Shown piece after piece: positions 46,554-55,076 of a stretch of DNA of 64,000 nucleotides (the stretch's first letter is position 1; each line of letters starts with the position of its first letter). The stretch comes from an uncultured Lachnospiraceae bacterium (GTDB lineage: Bacteria > Bacillota > Clostridia > Lachnospirales > Lachnospiraceae). The notes under the pieces are model-generated. The model was not told the DNA's origin and searched no databases. It saw only the letters and a list, made by a program, of their open reading frames with translations. The stretch lies in assembly GCA_947631505.1 (NCBI GenBank), contig CANRLR010000001.1:160433-224432 (forward strand), given 5' to 3'. The translations under genes were made by a program, and so were the position numbers.

Positions 46554-47243
46554 TCACGATAAGAATAATTTTTCGTTTCTTTGCCTTTCAGCCTGAGCTT
46601 TCTCGACCTGCTCTTTTAATATCTTTTCTAACCGCTTATGTCTCTTGACCCACCATGACTCTTCCTCTGTACTGGATGACGTTTTTCTGGAACAGTTCAT
46701 TGGAAATCCCTGCCCTAAATGTTCTTCAATCGACGCACCAAATTGTTCAGTATGATAAGCGGGGGAATATCCCGGCATAGCAGCAAAAGGAATATTGACT
46801 GCTCTGTCCTCGGCTGTATATCCCAAGACCCACGCTTCATAATCCGAATCATTTTTCATTTGTTCCCAGCCATCCTCGGTAATCGACCATACATTTATGT
46901 CATTTTTCTGCGACCAGTCATAAGGAATGCTGTCCATTAATGCAGTAAAAAATTTTTTGTACTCCTCCATGGTCATATCCTCTCTTGAAATATTTTCCAC
47001 ACCATTCTTTTTCAGTACATTCTTTCCGGCACGAATCTGGCTGTCGACATGTGCTGCCCGGTCCGGATGTCTTTTCTTATATTCCTCCGTTGCACTTACA
47101 ACATCTTTTTTTGATATACACCTACTCACTTCCGCTGAAAAAGAACTCCCAGCTTTTTCCGTGTCCTTCTTTACTGTCCGGCTCTTATTCCCAGAACATA
47201 AATATAATGCTCCCCGGGCATTTCCTACACAATTAAAATCCAT
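46554..47243 (-). CDS. Lachnospiraceae conserved hypothetical protein
   Basis: A 229-aa soluble protein with a central stretch MTMEEYKKFFTALMDSIPYDWSQKNDINVWSITEDGWEQMKNDSDYEAWVLGYTAEDRAVN (family pattern, cited in part) and a C-terminal coiled tail (KRLEKILKEQVEKAQAERQRN). Similar proteins are, from memory, common in Lachnospiraceae and often present in several copies, with no known function. Start has AGGAGG seven bases upstream. Confidence 0.65.
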   Translation of the reverse strand: MDFNCVGNARGALYLCSGNKSRTVKKDTEKAGSSFSAEVSRCISKKDVVSATEEYKKRHPDRAAHVDSQIRAGKNVLKKNGVENISREDMTMEEYKKFFTALMDSIPYDWSQKNDINVWSITEDGWEQMKNDSDYEAWVLGYTAEDRAVNIPFAAMPGYSPAYHTEQFGASIEEHLGQGFPMNCSRKTSSSTEEESWWVKRHKRLEKILKEQVEKAQAERQRNEKLFLS

Positions 47244-47313
47244 TCGTAAACCTCCTATCCAATCTAACTTTCTATTCTTTCATAAATTATATCGAAATAA
47301 CATTATCTTCGTT

Positions 47314-47952
47314 TTAGCCCCTACATGAAAAATCTACCCCAAATTGTTGCAGATCTACCTTCCCATCTATCACTTCTATTCCGTCCGCTTCTAATAATTT
47401 CGCCTGTGCCCTATCTCCTCCAAACGCAAACTCACCTGCTAGCTCCCCTTTCGCATTCACTACTCTGTAACATGGAATAGAATCCGGATTCGGATTCTTA
47501 TGCAGTGCATTTCCAACTGCTCTTGCCATTTTCCTGTTTCCAGCCAGTTCTGCAATCTGCCCATAGGTTGCGACCTTACCTCTTGGTATTTTCTTAACTG
47601 CCTCATAAATCCTTTTTGTCGGACTGTCTGTAACAAGGTCATAACTCTCTGCAATCATCCGCTTGATATCATCACTTGGAATTGAACCATCTAAAATGAT
47701 TGTATTCCAATGCTCCTTATTCTGATGCCAGCCGGCAATTACTGATTGGTAAGTATTTCGCCAAAAATCCCGCCACTCAGGCTCCACTTTTACATTAAGA
47801 TTAATGTACCCATTTCTCTCATATGTCCAAAGAAAAGCTTTTTTACTCCGCTTAATCCTCACAAGCTGCCAATTGGCATCATGAAATGGGGCTTCCACGT
47901 ATGTATTGGGAAATGACAGTCCATATGCTAGTGCCTCTTCTCGTGTTTTCAT
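47314..47952 (-). CDS. MmcQ/YjbR domain fused to an MGMT/ATL-type DNA alkyltransferase domain
   Basis: A 212-aa fusion. Residues 1-108 are MmcQ/YjbR-like (GLSFPNTYVEAPFHDANWQLVR ... HWNTIILDGSIPSDDI). Residues 110-205 are the MGMT C-terminal domain (KIPRGKVATYGQIAELAGN, ARAVGNALHKNP), with the active site S-I-P-C161-Y162-R-V-V where Tyr replaces the usual His of PCHR. Cys is kept, so alkyl transfer is possible but may be altered. Start set at MKTREEALAYG, five bases after GGAGG. Confidence 0.88.
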   Translation of the reverse strand: MKTREEALAYGLSFPNTYVEAPFHDANWQLVRIKRSKKAFLWTYERNGYINLNVKVEPEWRDFWRNTYQSVIAGWHQNKEHWNTIILDGSIPSDDIKRMIAESYDLVTDSPTKRIYEAVKKIPRGKVATYGQIAELAGNRKMARAVGNALHKNPNPDSIPCYRVVNAKGELAGEFAFGGDRAQAKLLEADGIEVIDGKVDLQQFGVDFSCRG

Positions 47953-47987
47953 CACTACCTCCGTTCCAAAATTCAACTTACTTCCGT

Positions 47988-49259
47988 TCACAAATTCAAA
48001 ATAATACAGGCAGAACAAATCCCGTCTTCTACTTTATAATCCAAAGTGCCGTCATATTTCTGACAGACGGCAAGGATACTGGAAATACCGATACTTTTTC
48101 CTGTAGGAAGATTCTCGGACAGTTTCAAATCATCCCGGCAGGTATTGTCACAGACAAGAATGAGCATGCTGTTCTTCACACGAATAACAATTTCAATACA
48201 TGGATTTTCTTTTCCAGACTTTTGACATCCGTGCAGGGCATTTTCAAGCAGGTTCCCCAACAGGGCAATCAGGTCGATGTCCCGCATTTTCAGTTCCGAC
48301 GGAATATTGCACTTTACAGTAAAAACAATGCCATTTTCCCCTGCCTTTCCCGCATAAACAGAGAGAATACTGTTTATTGTTGTATTCAAGGCATACTGCT
48401 TTACCGCCGTCTCCGAAATCTCAATGCTGTATTCCCTGATATAAGCAAGGACCGCCTCCGTGTCGCCGGCTTTTGTATACTCCGCAATCATTTCAAGATG
48501 ATGCCGCATATCATGACGGAGCCTGCGAGTTGTCTCCTCTGCATTCTGCAGGGCAGACAACCGGATAGATAGATATTCTGCATTCTGACGGACTAAAGCA
48601 GCCTCCGCATCCTTTTTCATGTAACTGATATTGCTGAATACGACACCATATACTGCACACATAACGCAGTTAATCCCAGCAAATATCGAGAGCAGATGCA
48701 CCTTCGGCATAACAGTCAGAACATTCAAAACACTCAACGCAGCCTGTAACAGATAGAACAGCAGGGCAATCAGTGCCAGATTCCACCATCTACTGCGGCT
48801 GATGTCCGCAAGGGAACGTAAGATTACCACAACATACTTTTTATACAGTACCAAAATTAACAGCAACACCACACTGCGCAGCACGATTACCGTATAATAT
48901 CCTGCCGATTCGGAAATCTGTTGCAGAAGTAGTTCAACCATAATCCTCAGTATATTATCCAGAACAGAGAACAGACAAAAGTAGGTAATAACCAAAAAAC
49001 ACTTTTTAAAAAAACATTCCCATGAAACAATGCAAGAAAAAAGAAACGTACATAACACAATCCCTATGTATGAGATAAGTGTGATGATTCCCCCTGCTGT
49101 AAATCCGTAACCCATCAAGCTGACAAAACAAACTGCGTATAGACAGGCATAAAATATAAATTTCTTTCTGGTGTATTTGTGTTCTGATATATGATAGATC
49201 ACAATCACATGACACAACGCCGTAAGGATTAATCCCGGAATCTGATATAGTCCTCTCAT
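47988..49259 (-). CDS. GHKL (AgrC-like) sensor histidine kinase, orphan
   Basis: A 423-aa kinase with about six membrane segments (residues 1-200) and a C-terminal GHKL ATPase. The phospho-acceptor region is RRLRHDMRHHLEMIAEY, the N box LLGNLLENALHGCQ, the D/F region LVCDNTC and the G box GKSIGISSILAVCQKYDG. Such kinases answer peptide or surface signals, usually with a LytTR regulator. No response regulator is in the window next to it. Start set at MRGLYQIPG, seven bases after GGGAGG. Confidence 0.9.
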   Translation of the reverse strand: MRGLYQIPGLILTALCHVIVIYHISEHKYTRKKFIFYACLYAVCFVSLMGYGFTAGGIITLISYIGIVLCTFLFSCIVSWECFFKKCFLVITYFCLFSVLDNILRIMVELLLQQISESAGYYTVIVLRSVVLLLILVLYKKYVVVILRSLADISRSRWWNLALIALLFYLLQAALSVLNVLTVMPKVHLLSIFAGINCVMCAVYGVVFSNISYMKKDAEAALVRQNAEYLSIRLSALQNAEETTRRLRHDMRHHLEMIAEYTKAGDTEAVLAYIREYSIEISETAVKQYALNTTINSILSVYAGKAGENGIVFTVKCNIPSELKMRDIDLIALLGNLLENALHGCQKSGKENPCIEIVIRVKNSMLILVCDNTCRDDLKLSENLPTGKSIGISSILAVCQKYDGTLDYKVEDGICSACIILNL

Positions 49260-49399
49260 CGTAATACCTCCCAAAGGACGCTAAAATTTTTCCACTAACT
49301 TCTTCCGTATTTATCTATAAGTATATCATAAATTTAGGCAATACACCATGACAATGAAAAATATTCCAATTCTGTTCGCTTTCTAGGTCCCTTTATATG

Positions 49400-49444
49400 A
49401 TTACAAAACACCAGTATCCCACATATAACTGCGAAATACTGGTG
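49400..49444 (-). terminator. Terminator after the Ig-like gene remnant
   Basis: Minus strand CACCAGTAT ... ATACTGGTG (9-bp stem, long loop), followed by TTTTGTAAT. It lies about 25 bases after the stop of the Ig-like remnant and probably belonged to that gene. Confidence 0.65.
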
Positions 49445-49468
49445 CATTGTATGATTATTTACAACTTC

Positions 49469-49585
49469 TTACTTCTTAACGGTCAGTTTCAGTTTAACTC
49501 TCTTCTTCCCACATTTTACTGTGATGGCTGCTTTCCCTTTTTTCTTTGCCTTTACCTTACCATAGGCGTCTACGGTTGCCACGCT
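49469..49585 (-). pseudogene. 3' fragment of a bacterial Ig-like (Big_2) surface protein gene
   Basis: A 38-codon stop-bounded frame reads SVATVDAYGKVKAKKKG, AAITVKC and ends VKLKLTVKK before TAA. This is the end of a group 2 bacterial Ig-like domain (pattern: VATVD..GKV.AKK.G.A.ITV). The rest of the gene is missing; the frame abuts the LysE-like gene at about 49585. Confidence 0.7.
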
Positions 49586-49953
49586 CTATTGTTTTCCTTG
49601 CCTACTGCAAAGGAGGATAAAAACATCTTGATTCCACCTCCGGTCTGTTCTTCCAAATCTGTCTTCTCCCTCTTTTTCAAAATCAAGTGCAGCCCCATTG
49701 CCAAAATCAGACTGCCTCCCACAGCATGGATCACCGTCTGGTATTTTAGGAGAAAATCAGAAACAAATGTAAGTCCAAAAGCGCCGCAGACTGCATACAG
49801 ACAATCGGCAGCAGAGGAACCAAGTCCTGTTTTGAGTCCTGCACCAAAACCGTGGCTGAACGCTCTCTGTGCTGCCATGGTTCCTACCGCACCAACCGGA
49901 ATCCCAAAGAGAAGCCCAATCAGAATCCCCTTTAGCAGAAAACTTGCTGTCAC
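49570..49953 (-). pseudogene. Truncated LysE/RhtB family exporter
   Basis: From a GTG start (seven bases after GGAGG) the frame encodes 127 aa: TASFLLKGILIGLLFGIPVGAVGTMAAQRA, three to four membrane segments and GGGIKMFLSSFAVG. LysE proteins are about 200 aa and continue after this motif. Here the frame switches to KENNRAWQP and stops inside the Ig-like fragment. A deletion joining two genes explains it. It is the last gene of the cyclophilin-like lipoprotein operon. Confidence 0.75.
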
Positions 49954-49967
49954 CGTATTACCTCCAC

Positions 49968-50846
49968 TCAGGCACAATTACATTTCTTTGCTGTATTGCA
50001 GTGTTCCTGTCTGCTGATGATAACTTCCCCTCTGGCGTTTTCATCATCCATGATAACCTCCCCCACTTCCGGCACATGAATCTGGCCGGACAAAGGATTT
50101 TTCACGCTGATAACCGGTGTTGTGACTGTCGCCTCTACCTGGGATTTTTCAAAGGCAAAGTCGGTATCAATCATCTCACAGTCAATCAGTTTCAGATTCT
50201 TACAATAACACAGTGGCTGTGTTCCGATTATTTTACAATTTACCAGTGTCAGCCCCTCGGAATACCATGCCAGATACTCACCCTTTACCACACTGTTTTT
50301 CACGGTTACATTCTCGGAATGCCAGAATGCATCCTTTGTGTCAAAAACACAGTTCTCAAAGGAAGCATTACGGATATACTGGAAAGAATATTTCCCTTTA
50401 AACTGTACATCCTCAAAATGCAGGTTCTCGGAGCGCATCATAAAATATTCACTCTGTGCCGTACTGTGTCGCATCTGAATATTCCTTACCGACCAGCCAA
50501 ATTCCGGGGAAATAATGTCGCTGTTCTCAATTGTTACATCACTGCACTCCCGGACTGCCTTAATCCCGTGCATTTTTGTATCCACTATTTTAATATGACT
50601 GGAATACCACAACGCAGCCCTGCAAAGCTCTGTCATTTCGCAGTCCCTGATTACTAAACCGTCATCATGCCAGAACGGATAACGCAGATTAAAAAAGCAA
50701 TGTTCTGTCTCTATATTCTTACTTTCCTTCAATGCGCTCTCACCATCTGCCGGGCCATCAAAAGAACAGTTTTTTACGACCAGCCCATTACTCCCGTAAA
50801 GTGCCCTTTCCTTATCAAAAGTCTGATTCTCAATAACTTTCATCAT
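49968..50846 (-). CDS. DUF3737 right-handed beta-helix protein
   Basis: A 292-aa protein of regular short repeats (VKNCSFDGPAD, VIRDCEMTE, VTIENSDII, FENCVFDTKD, LVNCKIIG, LIDCEMIDT) typical of a pectate-lyase-like beta helix and of DUF3737. No catalytic residues recognised and no signal peptide. Start has AAGGAGG upstream; two tandem ATGs. It lies 12 bases after the 94-aa gene and 14 before the LysE fragment, in the operon behind the LysR-type promoter at 51857-51885. Confidence 0.85.
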   Translation of the reverse strand: MMKVIENQTFDKERALYGSNGLVVKNCSFDGPADGESALKESKNIETEHCFFNLRYPFWHDDGLVIRDCEMTELCRAALWYSSHIKIVDTKMHGIKAVRECSDVTIENSDIISPEFGWSVRNIQMRHSTAQSEYFMMRSENLHFEDVQFKGKYSFQYIRNASFENCVFDTKDAFWHSENVTVKNSVVKGEYLAWYSEGLTLVNCKIIGTQPLCYCKNLKLIDCEMIDTDFAFEKSQVEATVTTPVISVKNPLSGQIHVPEVGEVIMDDENARGEVIISRQEHCNTAKKCNCA

Positions 50847-50858
50847 GCGATTACCTCC

Positions 50859-51143
50859 TTAAATTCCTGCTCTGCTGCGGTCAATCTGATAAACAAGATA
50901 GTCCAGACAGTCAATCTGTTTCTCCTCGAGGCAGAACAAATCCTCCGACAAATGTTTTGCCTTATGCACCCTGTCCAGCAGACATTTCCTATGCTCTTTC
51001 ATCAACCGGATCTGGCCGTTAAAGTCATCCTGTGCCATACATTCCATAAAACTTTCAATGATTTTCTGGTCGCACCCGGCATCTATTAAATTCTGAATTA
51101 CATCTTCCTCTGAGTTATAACCTATTGCTTGTGCCAACATCAT
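50859..51143 (-). CDS. Small helical conserved hypothetical protein
   Basis: 94 aa, helical and Cys-containing (ASECGCDQKIIESFMECMAQDDF-like pattern in the middle, KCLLDRVHKAKHLSEDLFCLEEKQIDCLDYLVYQI at the end). Similar small proteins occur, from memory, beside LysR-regulated redox genes and DUF3737 in Lachnospiraceae. No function known. Start after AAAGGATGG; ATG ATG tandem. Confidence 0.65.
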   Translation of the reverse strand: MMLAQAIGYNSEEDVIQNLIDAGCDQKIIESFMECMAQDDFNGQIRLMKEHRKCLLDRVHKAKHLSEDLFCLEEKQIDCLDYLVYQIDRSRAGI

Positions 51144-51189
51144 TCACTCGCCATCCTTTCTCCGGCTTTTTCATCTGACCGGAGCTGGA

Positions 51190-51215
51190 GCGTCGGTTTT
51201 TCACGACGTTTTTTT
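51190..51215 (+). terminator. Duplicate of the glnN terminator, plus-strand orientation
   Basis: GCGTCG-GTTTTTCA-CGACG followed by T7 and ATTTA. The 19-base hairpin and the following T-run/stop region match 11671-11704 except for one C. The T-run lies on the plus strand, yet genes on both sides are on the minus strand, so it ends no recognised plus-strand gene. Confidence 0.7.
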
Positions 51216-51792
51216 ATTTACTATCACTGATACAGATAATCTTATTGCCCCATCCCTCCACTACGGGATTCTTTTCCACCGCATCCAAAAATCCCTCTGT
51301 ATAGTCAAAATAGCCTACCGGTGTGTATTCTGCAGGAACCTTCGCCTCCTTATAAAATAAGATGATACGGTTCGGTTCGGAATAGTAAACCGTTCCTGCC
51401 TTTTCTTCTGTTATTTTCTCTGGTGCGGATGGAATTTCATAACGGCTCGGAATATCATAATACTGCATGACTTCCCAATTATCGTAATCATCATAATGGT
51501 AAATCGGCAGATTCCAATCACTGGTTCCCACATGCTTTGCAATCGCTGCCGCTGTATCATTTTTATAAAGATGCAGGATAAAAGGTTCTCCTTCCTCCCC
51601 GAACCGTGCTACCAGTTCAGTTCCCGACTGGGAGGGAGTATTTTCTGCCCCCGCCGCAGAAGCATTATCCGCAGAGGCATTATCTCCCTTTATGTGGGAA
51701 TCACTACTGCTTTCCGATGAATCCCCACAGCCGGCCAGCAAAACCCCTGATATCAACACCAAACTCAATATGACAAACAATCTTTTTTTCAT
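51214..51792 (-). CDS. Lipoprotein with cyclophilin-like domain
   Basis: A 192-aa lipoprotein: lipobox SGVLLAGC near residue 22, a Ser/Asp/Ala-rich linker, then a cyclophilin-like beta barrel (VARFGEEGEPFILHLYKNDTAAAIAKHV, VYYSEPNRIILFYKE, YFDYTEGFLDAVEKNPVVEGWG). PF18050-type cyclophilin-like domains are frequent in Firmicutes, and their ligands are unknown. First gene of the second LysR-controlled operon. Start after AGGAG. Confidence 0.85.
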   Translation of the reverse strand: MKKRLFVILSLVLISGVLLAGCGDSSESSSDSHIKGDNASADNASAAGAENTPSQSGTELVARFGEEGEPFILHLYKNDTAAAIAKHVGTSDWNLPIYHYDDYDNWEVMQYYDIPSRYEIPSAPEKITEEKAGTVYYSEPNRIILFYKEAKVPAEYTPVGYFDYTEGFLDAVEKNPVVEGWGNKIICISDSK

Positions 51793-51856
51793 TGTGCATC
51801 GCTCCTTTTCATTTATATTTTAGAAAATCCGATAACCTTTCCCTGTTTCTAATTGT

Positions 51857-51885
51857 ATTATAGTCTTAATTTATAAAAATAACAA
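51857..51885 (-). promoter_or_regulatory. LysR-dependent promoter P2 of the lipoprotein operon
   Basis: Minus strand TTGTTA, 17 bases, TATAAT. The -35 box lies inside the proximal dyad ATAA-N7-TTAT. Same geometry as P1 at 57592-57620. Confidence 0.8.
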
Positions 51886-51923
51886 ATACTTATATTCAAT
51901 ACACTTCAATAGATAAAATCTAT
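51879..51923 (-). promoter_or_regulatory. Paired LysR-type operators of P2
   Basis: ATAA-CAAATAC-TTAT (51879-51893) and ATAG-ATAAAAT-CTAT (51909-51923), both T-N11-A, starts 30 bp apart. The first dyad core and flanks (51877-51896) are identical over 20 bases to 57612-57631. Confidence 0.75.
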
Positions 51924-51935
51924 GCAACTGTTTTT

Positions 51936-54293
51936 CTACTCCGTAGCAAGAGAGGTAAGCCTGCTTTTCTTTATTTTTGACGCTACTATCCATGCAAAAA
52001 CAGCAGAAAGTCCGATAACTGTTCCTGCCGGCAGCAGAGTATTCAATACCGTCAGATGAGATGTAAAATTGCTAATTCCAAACATCCGGAGCAGTGCAGC
52101 GACAAGCGGATCGGTAAACCATGCACTAAAAGCGATGCCAATGATAGCCCCCATCATGGAAACAATCCCAAACCGCAATGCAAAAGAGATTCGCAGCCTT
52201 GCTGACGTAAAACCAAGCGTTCTATAAATCCCTAAATCCTTCCGCTCCATGACAAGCAGCCTGCTCCCTGCCATCGCTATCACAATCAATATCACTGCTG
52301 CCGCAATCCCATACATGAAATACATTAAAAACCCCATCGCAGAAAGAATACCATACAATCCCGGCCATGAGTTTTCATGGAGATACACATCCCCGCCGTA
52401 AGCCTTATTCAATGCCTGCATCACTGCTGCCTGCTGGTCTGCATCTTTCAGAAAATAATGGACGCACCACATATGATCCGTCTCTTTCCCGATTTTCTGA
52501 TAACCAGCCTGACTTAACCCCACATTGGCTCCCATGTCATTGGCACACTGATAAATGCCGGAAACCCTGTATTCCGATGAACCGAGCTCTCCGCTGACGG
52601 AAACGGTATCCCCGATTTTCACGTTCAAATCGGCTGCCACAGACTCTGTCAATACAATCTCATTATCCGCCTTGCATGTTTCTCCCGCCAATAGATGAAA
52701 ACGCTCCGGCTCCGTAATGACATTTGCCGTATAATCTATGCCCTCTACAGCTACACCCGGCATAGCAAGCATATATCGGTCCGTGATATCGGTATAAGAC
52801 CGGATCAGCCGTTCCACATCCTCATTTTTCGTTTCTCCCATCGGCTGTGCCGCAATATGCAGGTCAGACGGATTGAAGGCATCCATCAGTCCCTCTCCAT
52901 TCGGTCCAAGCCACGAATCCATGCGTCCAATCAGAGAGATAAAAAATACAAGCAGCATCGAAACAAGGCATACACTGATATAGCGCAGCTTTCCCGTGAC
53001 AAGCTGGCGCAGGGCCAGCAGGACCCCCAGCCCCTTCCCGGCGATGGGGAAAGGTTGTTTCCTATGCCAACCAAGAATTGTTTTTTCCTCCCTGCGGATT
53101 GCTTTCATAGGAGTAACCTTCTCTATCCTTGCTGTTTTCAAATATACGAACCCAGCTAACAAAAGCAGCACAAATAACAAAACAGGCAAACAGATCATCA
53201 AGGGAACACCCGTCGGAAATAAAAGACCAGTAGTAGTCAATGTCATACTACTGACAGCCTTAGCCACGGGAAATGCCATGAAAACACCCAAAACCATTCC
53301 ACACAGAACCGGAAACAGAAATAAAAGCATCTGTACCTGTTGCAATTTCCCCGTTGTAAATCCGATTGTTTTCAAAATCCCTGTATCCGTCATATCCTGT
53401 TCTATAAAGCTGCTGATACTGTGTCCGAGAACTACAAGGGAAATTAATAGAAGGATAAGGGAAAATGCCAGAAACAGTCCGGTAAATACATTCTGTAATG
53501 TAAGCATAAAACCGGAAATCGCACTGTCCGAATGTGTAAATTCTGCATAATCCGAAACTCTTGTTTCCTCATTCAGAACTGCATTCAATTCCGCCGCAGT
53601 CAGATTTCCCGGACTGCTCCCAAAAATATGCAGCATATACCCGTCACGGGCAAGCCCGTCTATCCCTGCCTGACGAATCATCGCCACCATCTCATCATGG
53701 TCCTGCCTGCAGATCAGAAACCCTTTCATCCCAATCATGGAACTGCCCATAAAAGGATCTTCAAACCATCCTTTTATGATAAAGGATTTTGAGACACTGT
53801 TCCGGGCCAAACGAAAACGGATTTCATCTCCCACTTCCACACCAAACATAGACTGCATGGAAGGCGGTACATAAATTTCCCCTGCTCCGATTTCTGCATT
53901 TTCTGTCTGATATTCCGTCATATTATCGGTAAAAATCCGGTAGGGGTATTTCTCCGGCTCATATGTGATAAGCTGCCCCTCACTGTCTGACTTTTGTTCC
54001 TTTACCTCATATTCCGAAAAAATGACCGGCTGAATGCCTGTATGGTCTGTTTCCGGAAGTGCGGTTATCTCTCCAGCCAGCTTTTCGATATCCGGAACAC
54101 CGGACACCCAAGCCGTAATTTTTCCAAAGCCAAGCCGATCCATCTCTCCTTGCACATACTTCCCTGCGTTCTGCCATACCGTCAGTGCAGACAGAAGTGT
54201 CAGTGACAAGAGCAGAACCAATATAAAAATTCCAATCAGACTCCCCCGGTGCCGCCTGCCAAGTGCCCGCCATAATGTTTTAATCTCCATCAT
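51936..54293 (-). CDS. ABC transporter permease, FtsX/MacB-like, two FtsX domains
   Basis: A 785-aa permease. One N-terminal membrane segment (GIFILVLLLSLTLLSALTVW) precedes an extracellular MacB-like domain, then three segments near 270-390, a further segment, a second extracellular domain and a last cluster of three segments. This is the two-half FtsX arrangement of bacteriocin/lipoprotein-type exporters. Two tandem ATGs follow AAAGGAG. It pairs with the ATPase at 54315. It is the last gene of the C45 hydrolase operon. Confidence 0.9.
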   Translation of the reverse strand: MMEIKTLWRALGRRHRGSLIGIFILVLLLSLTLLSALTVWQNAGKYVQGEMDRLGFGKITAWVSGVPDIEKLAGEITALPETDHTGIQPVIFSEYEVKEQKSDSEGQLITYEPEKYPYRIFTDNMTEYQTENAEIGAGEIYVPPSMQSMFGVEVGDEIRFRLARNSVSKSFIIKGWFEDPFMGSSMIGMKGFLICRQDHDEMVAMIRQAGIDGLARDGYMLHIFGSSPGNLTAAELNAVLNEETRVSDYAEFTHSDSAISGFMLTLQNVFTGLFLAFSLILLLISLVVLGHSISSFIEQDMTDTGILKTIGFTTGKLQQVQMLLFLFPVLCGMVLGVFMAFPVAKAVSSMTLTTTGLLFPTGVPLMICLPVLLFVLLLLAGFVYLKTARIEKVTPMKAIRREEKTILGWHRKQPFPIAGKGLGVLLALRQLVTGKLRYISVCLVSMLLVFFISLIGRMDSWLGPNGEGLMDAFNPSDLHIAAQPMGETKNEDVERLIRSYTDITDRYMLAMPGVAVEGIDYTANVITEPERFHLLAGETCKADNEIVLTESVAADLNVKIGDTVSVSGELGSSEYRVSGIYQCANDMGANVGLSQAGYQKIGKETDHMWCVHYFLKDADQQAAVMQALNKAYGGDVYLHENSWPGLYGILSAMGFLMYFMYGIAAAVILIVIAMAGSRLLVMERKDLGIYRTLGFTSARLRISFALRFGIVSMMGAIIGIAFSAWFTDPLVAALLRMFGISNFTSHLTVLNTLLPAGTVIGLSAVFAWIVASKIKKSRLTSLATE

Positions 54294-54314
54294 ACTTCTC
54301 CTTTCAAACCTTTT

Positions 54315-55076
54315 TTACCACGATAAGGAAGAAAGCCAGTCATTCAATTTCTTTTCCCTGTCTTTTGCATCGACTTCACGATAAACCGGCAGCATCATTT
54401 CATCCAGTATCTTTCCATCTTCCAGATAAAGAATCCTTGTTCCGCGGATTGCCGCCCGTACATCATGCGTTACCATCAGAATGCTCTGCCCATTGTCTGA
54501 AAGTCCGGTCAGAAGATTCAGTACATCATCTGTATTCCTTTTATTTAATGCCCCCGTCGGTTCATCTGCAAATAAAAGAGCCGGCTGGTTTATCATTGCC
54601 CTTGCGATGGCTGCTCTCTGTGCCTCCCCGCCTGAAACTTCAGACGGAAATCTGTCTTTCGAATTTTCCACGTGCATCTGCTTCAGCAGTTCGTCCGCTT
54701 TTTGTCTGACAGCCTCCGTACTCTTCCTGGAATCCAGAAAACCTGCCACCGCCACATTTTCAAACAGACTTAACGAGCTGACCAGATGTGTCTGCTGGAA
54801 CACAAACCCAAACTCATGGGAACGCAGAGCTGCCATCTGCCGCTCCTTATACCTGCTGATTTCCTTTCCTTTATACAGAACCTTTCCCCCCGTAATGCTG
54901 TCCATGCCGCTTAAAGCATACAGCAGGGTGGATTTGCCTGCACCGGAAGAACCCATGATCACTGTAAAATCCCTGACATAAATATCCACATCAATATTTT
55001 TAAGCACCTGCTCTGTACCTGTACCATTTGGAAACTGCTTGCACAAGTCCCTTGCAGAAAGTAATACCTTTCTCAT
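54315..55076 (-). CDS. ABC transporter ATP-binding protein (MacB/LolD-like)
   Basis: A 253-aa ATPase. Walker A is GSSGAGKST, Q-loop FVFQQTHLV, signature SGGEAQRAAIARA, Walker B ALLFADEPTGALN, and H-loop VTHD. It belongs to the LolD/MacB family that drives FtsX-like permeases such as the next gene. The start overlaps the stop of the adenylating enzyme gene by four bases. Confidence 0.95.
   Translation of the reverse strand: MRKVLLSARDLCKQFPNGTGTEQVLKNIDVDIYVRDFTVIMGSSGAGKSTLLYALSGMDSITGGKVLYKGKEISRYKERQMAALRSHEFGFVFQQTHLVSSLSLFENVAVAGFLDSRKSTEAVRQKADELLKQMHVENSKDRFPSEVSGGEAQRAAIARAMINQPALLFADEPTGALNKRNTDDVLNLLTGLSDNGQSILMVTHDVRAAIRGTRILYLEDGKILDEMMLPVYREVDAKDREKKLNDWLSSLSW

Noticed and set aside
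49397..50017. Plus-strand 206-codon frame
   Set aside because: Spans a minus-strand terminator and the antisense of two gene fragments; no start signals and no family.
54007..54273. Minus-strand frame at the 5' end of the permease gene
   Set aside because: Shifted frame over the first membrane segment and extracellular domain of the FtsX-like permease, no start signals.
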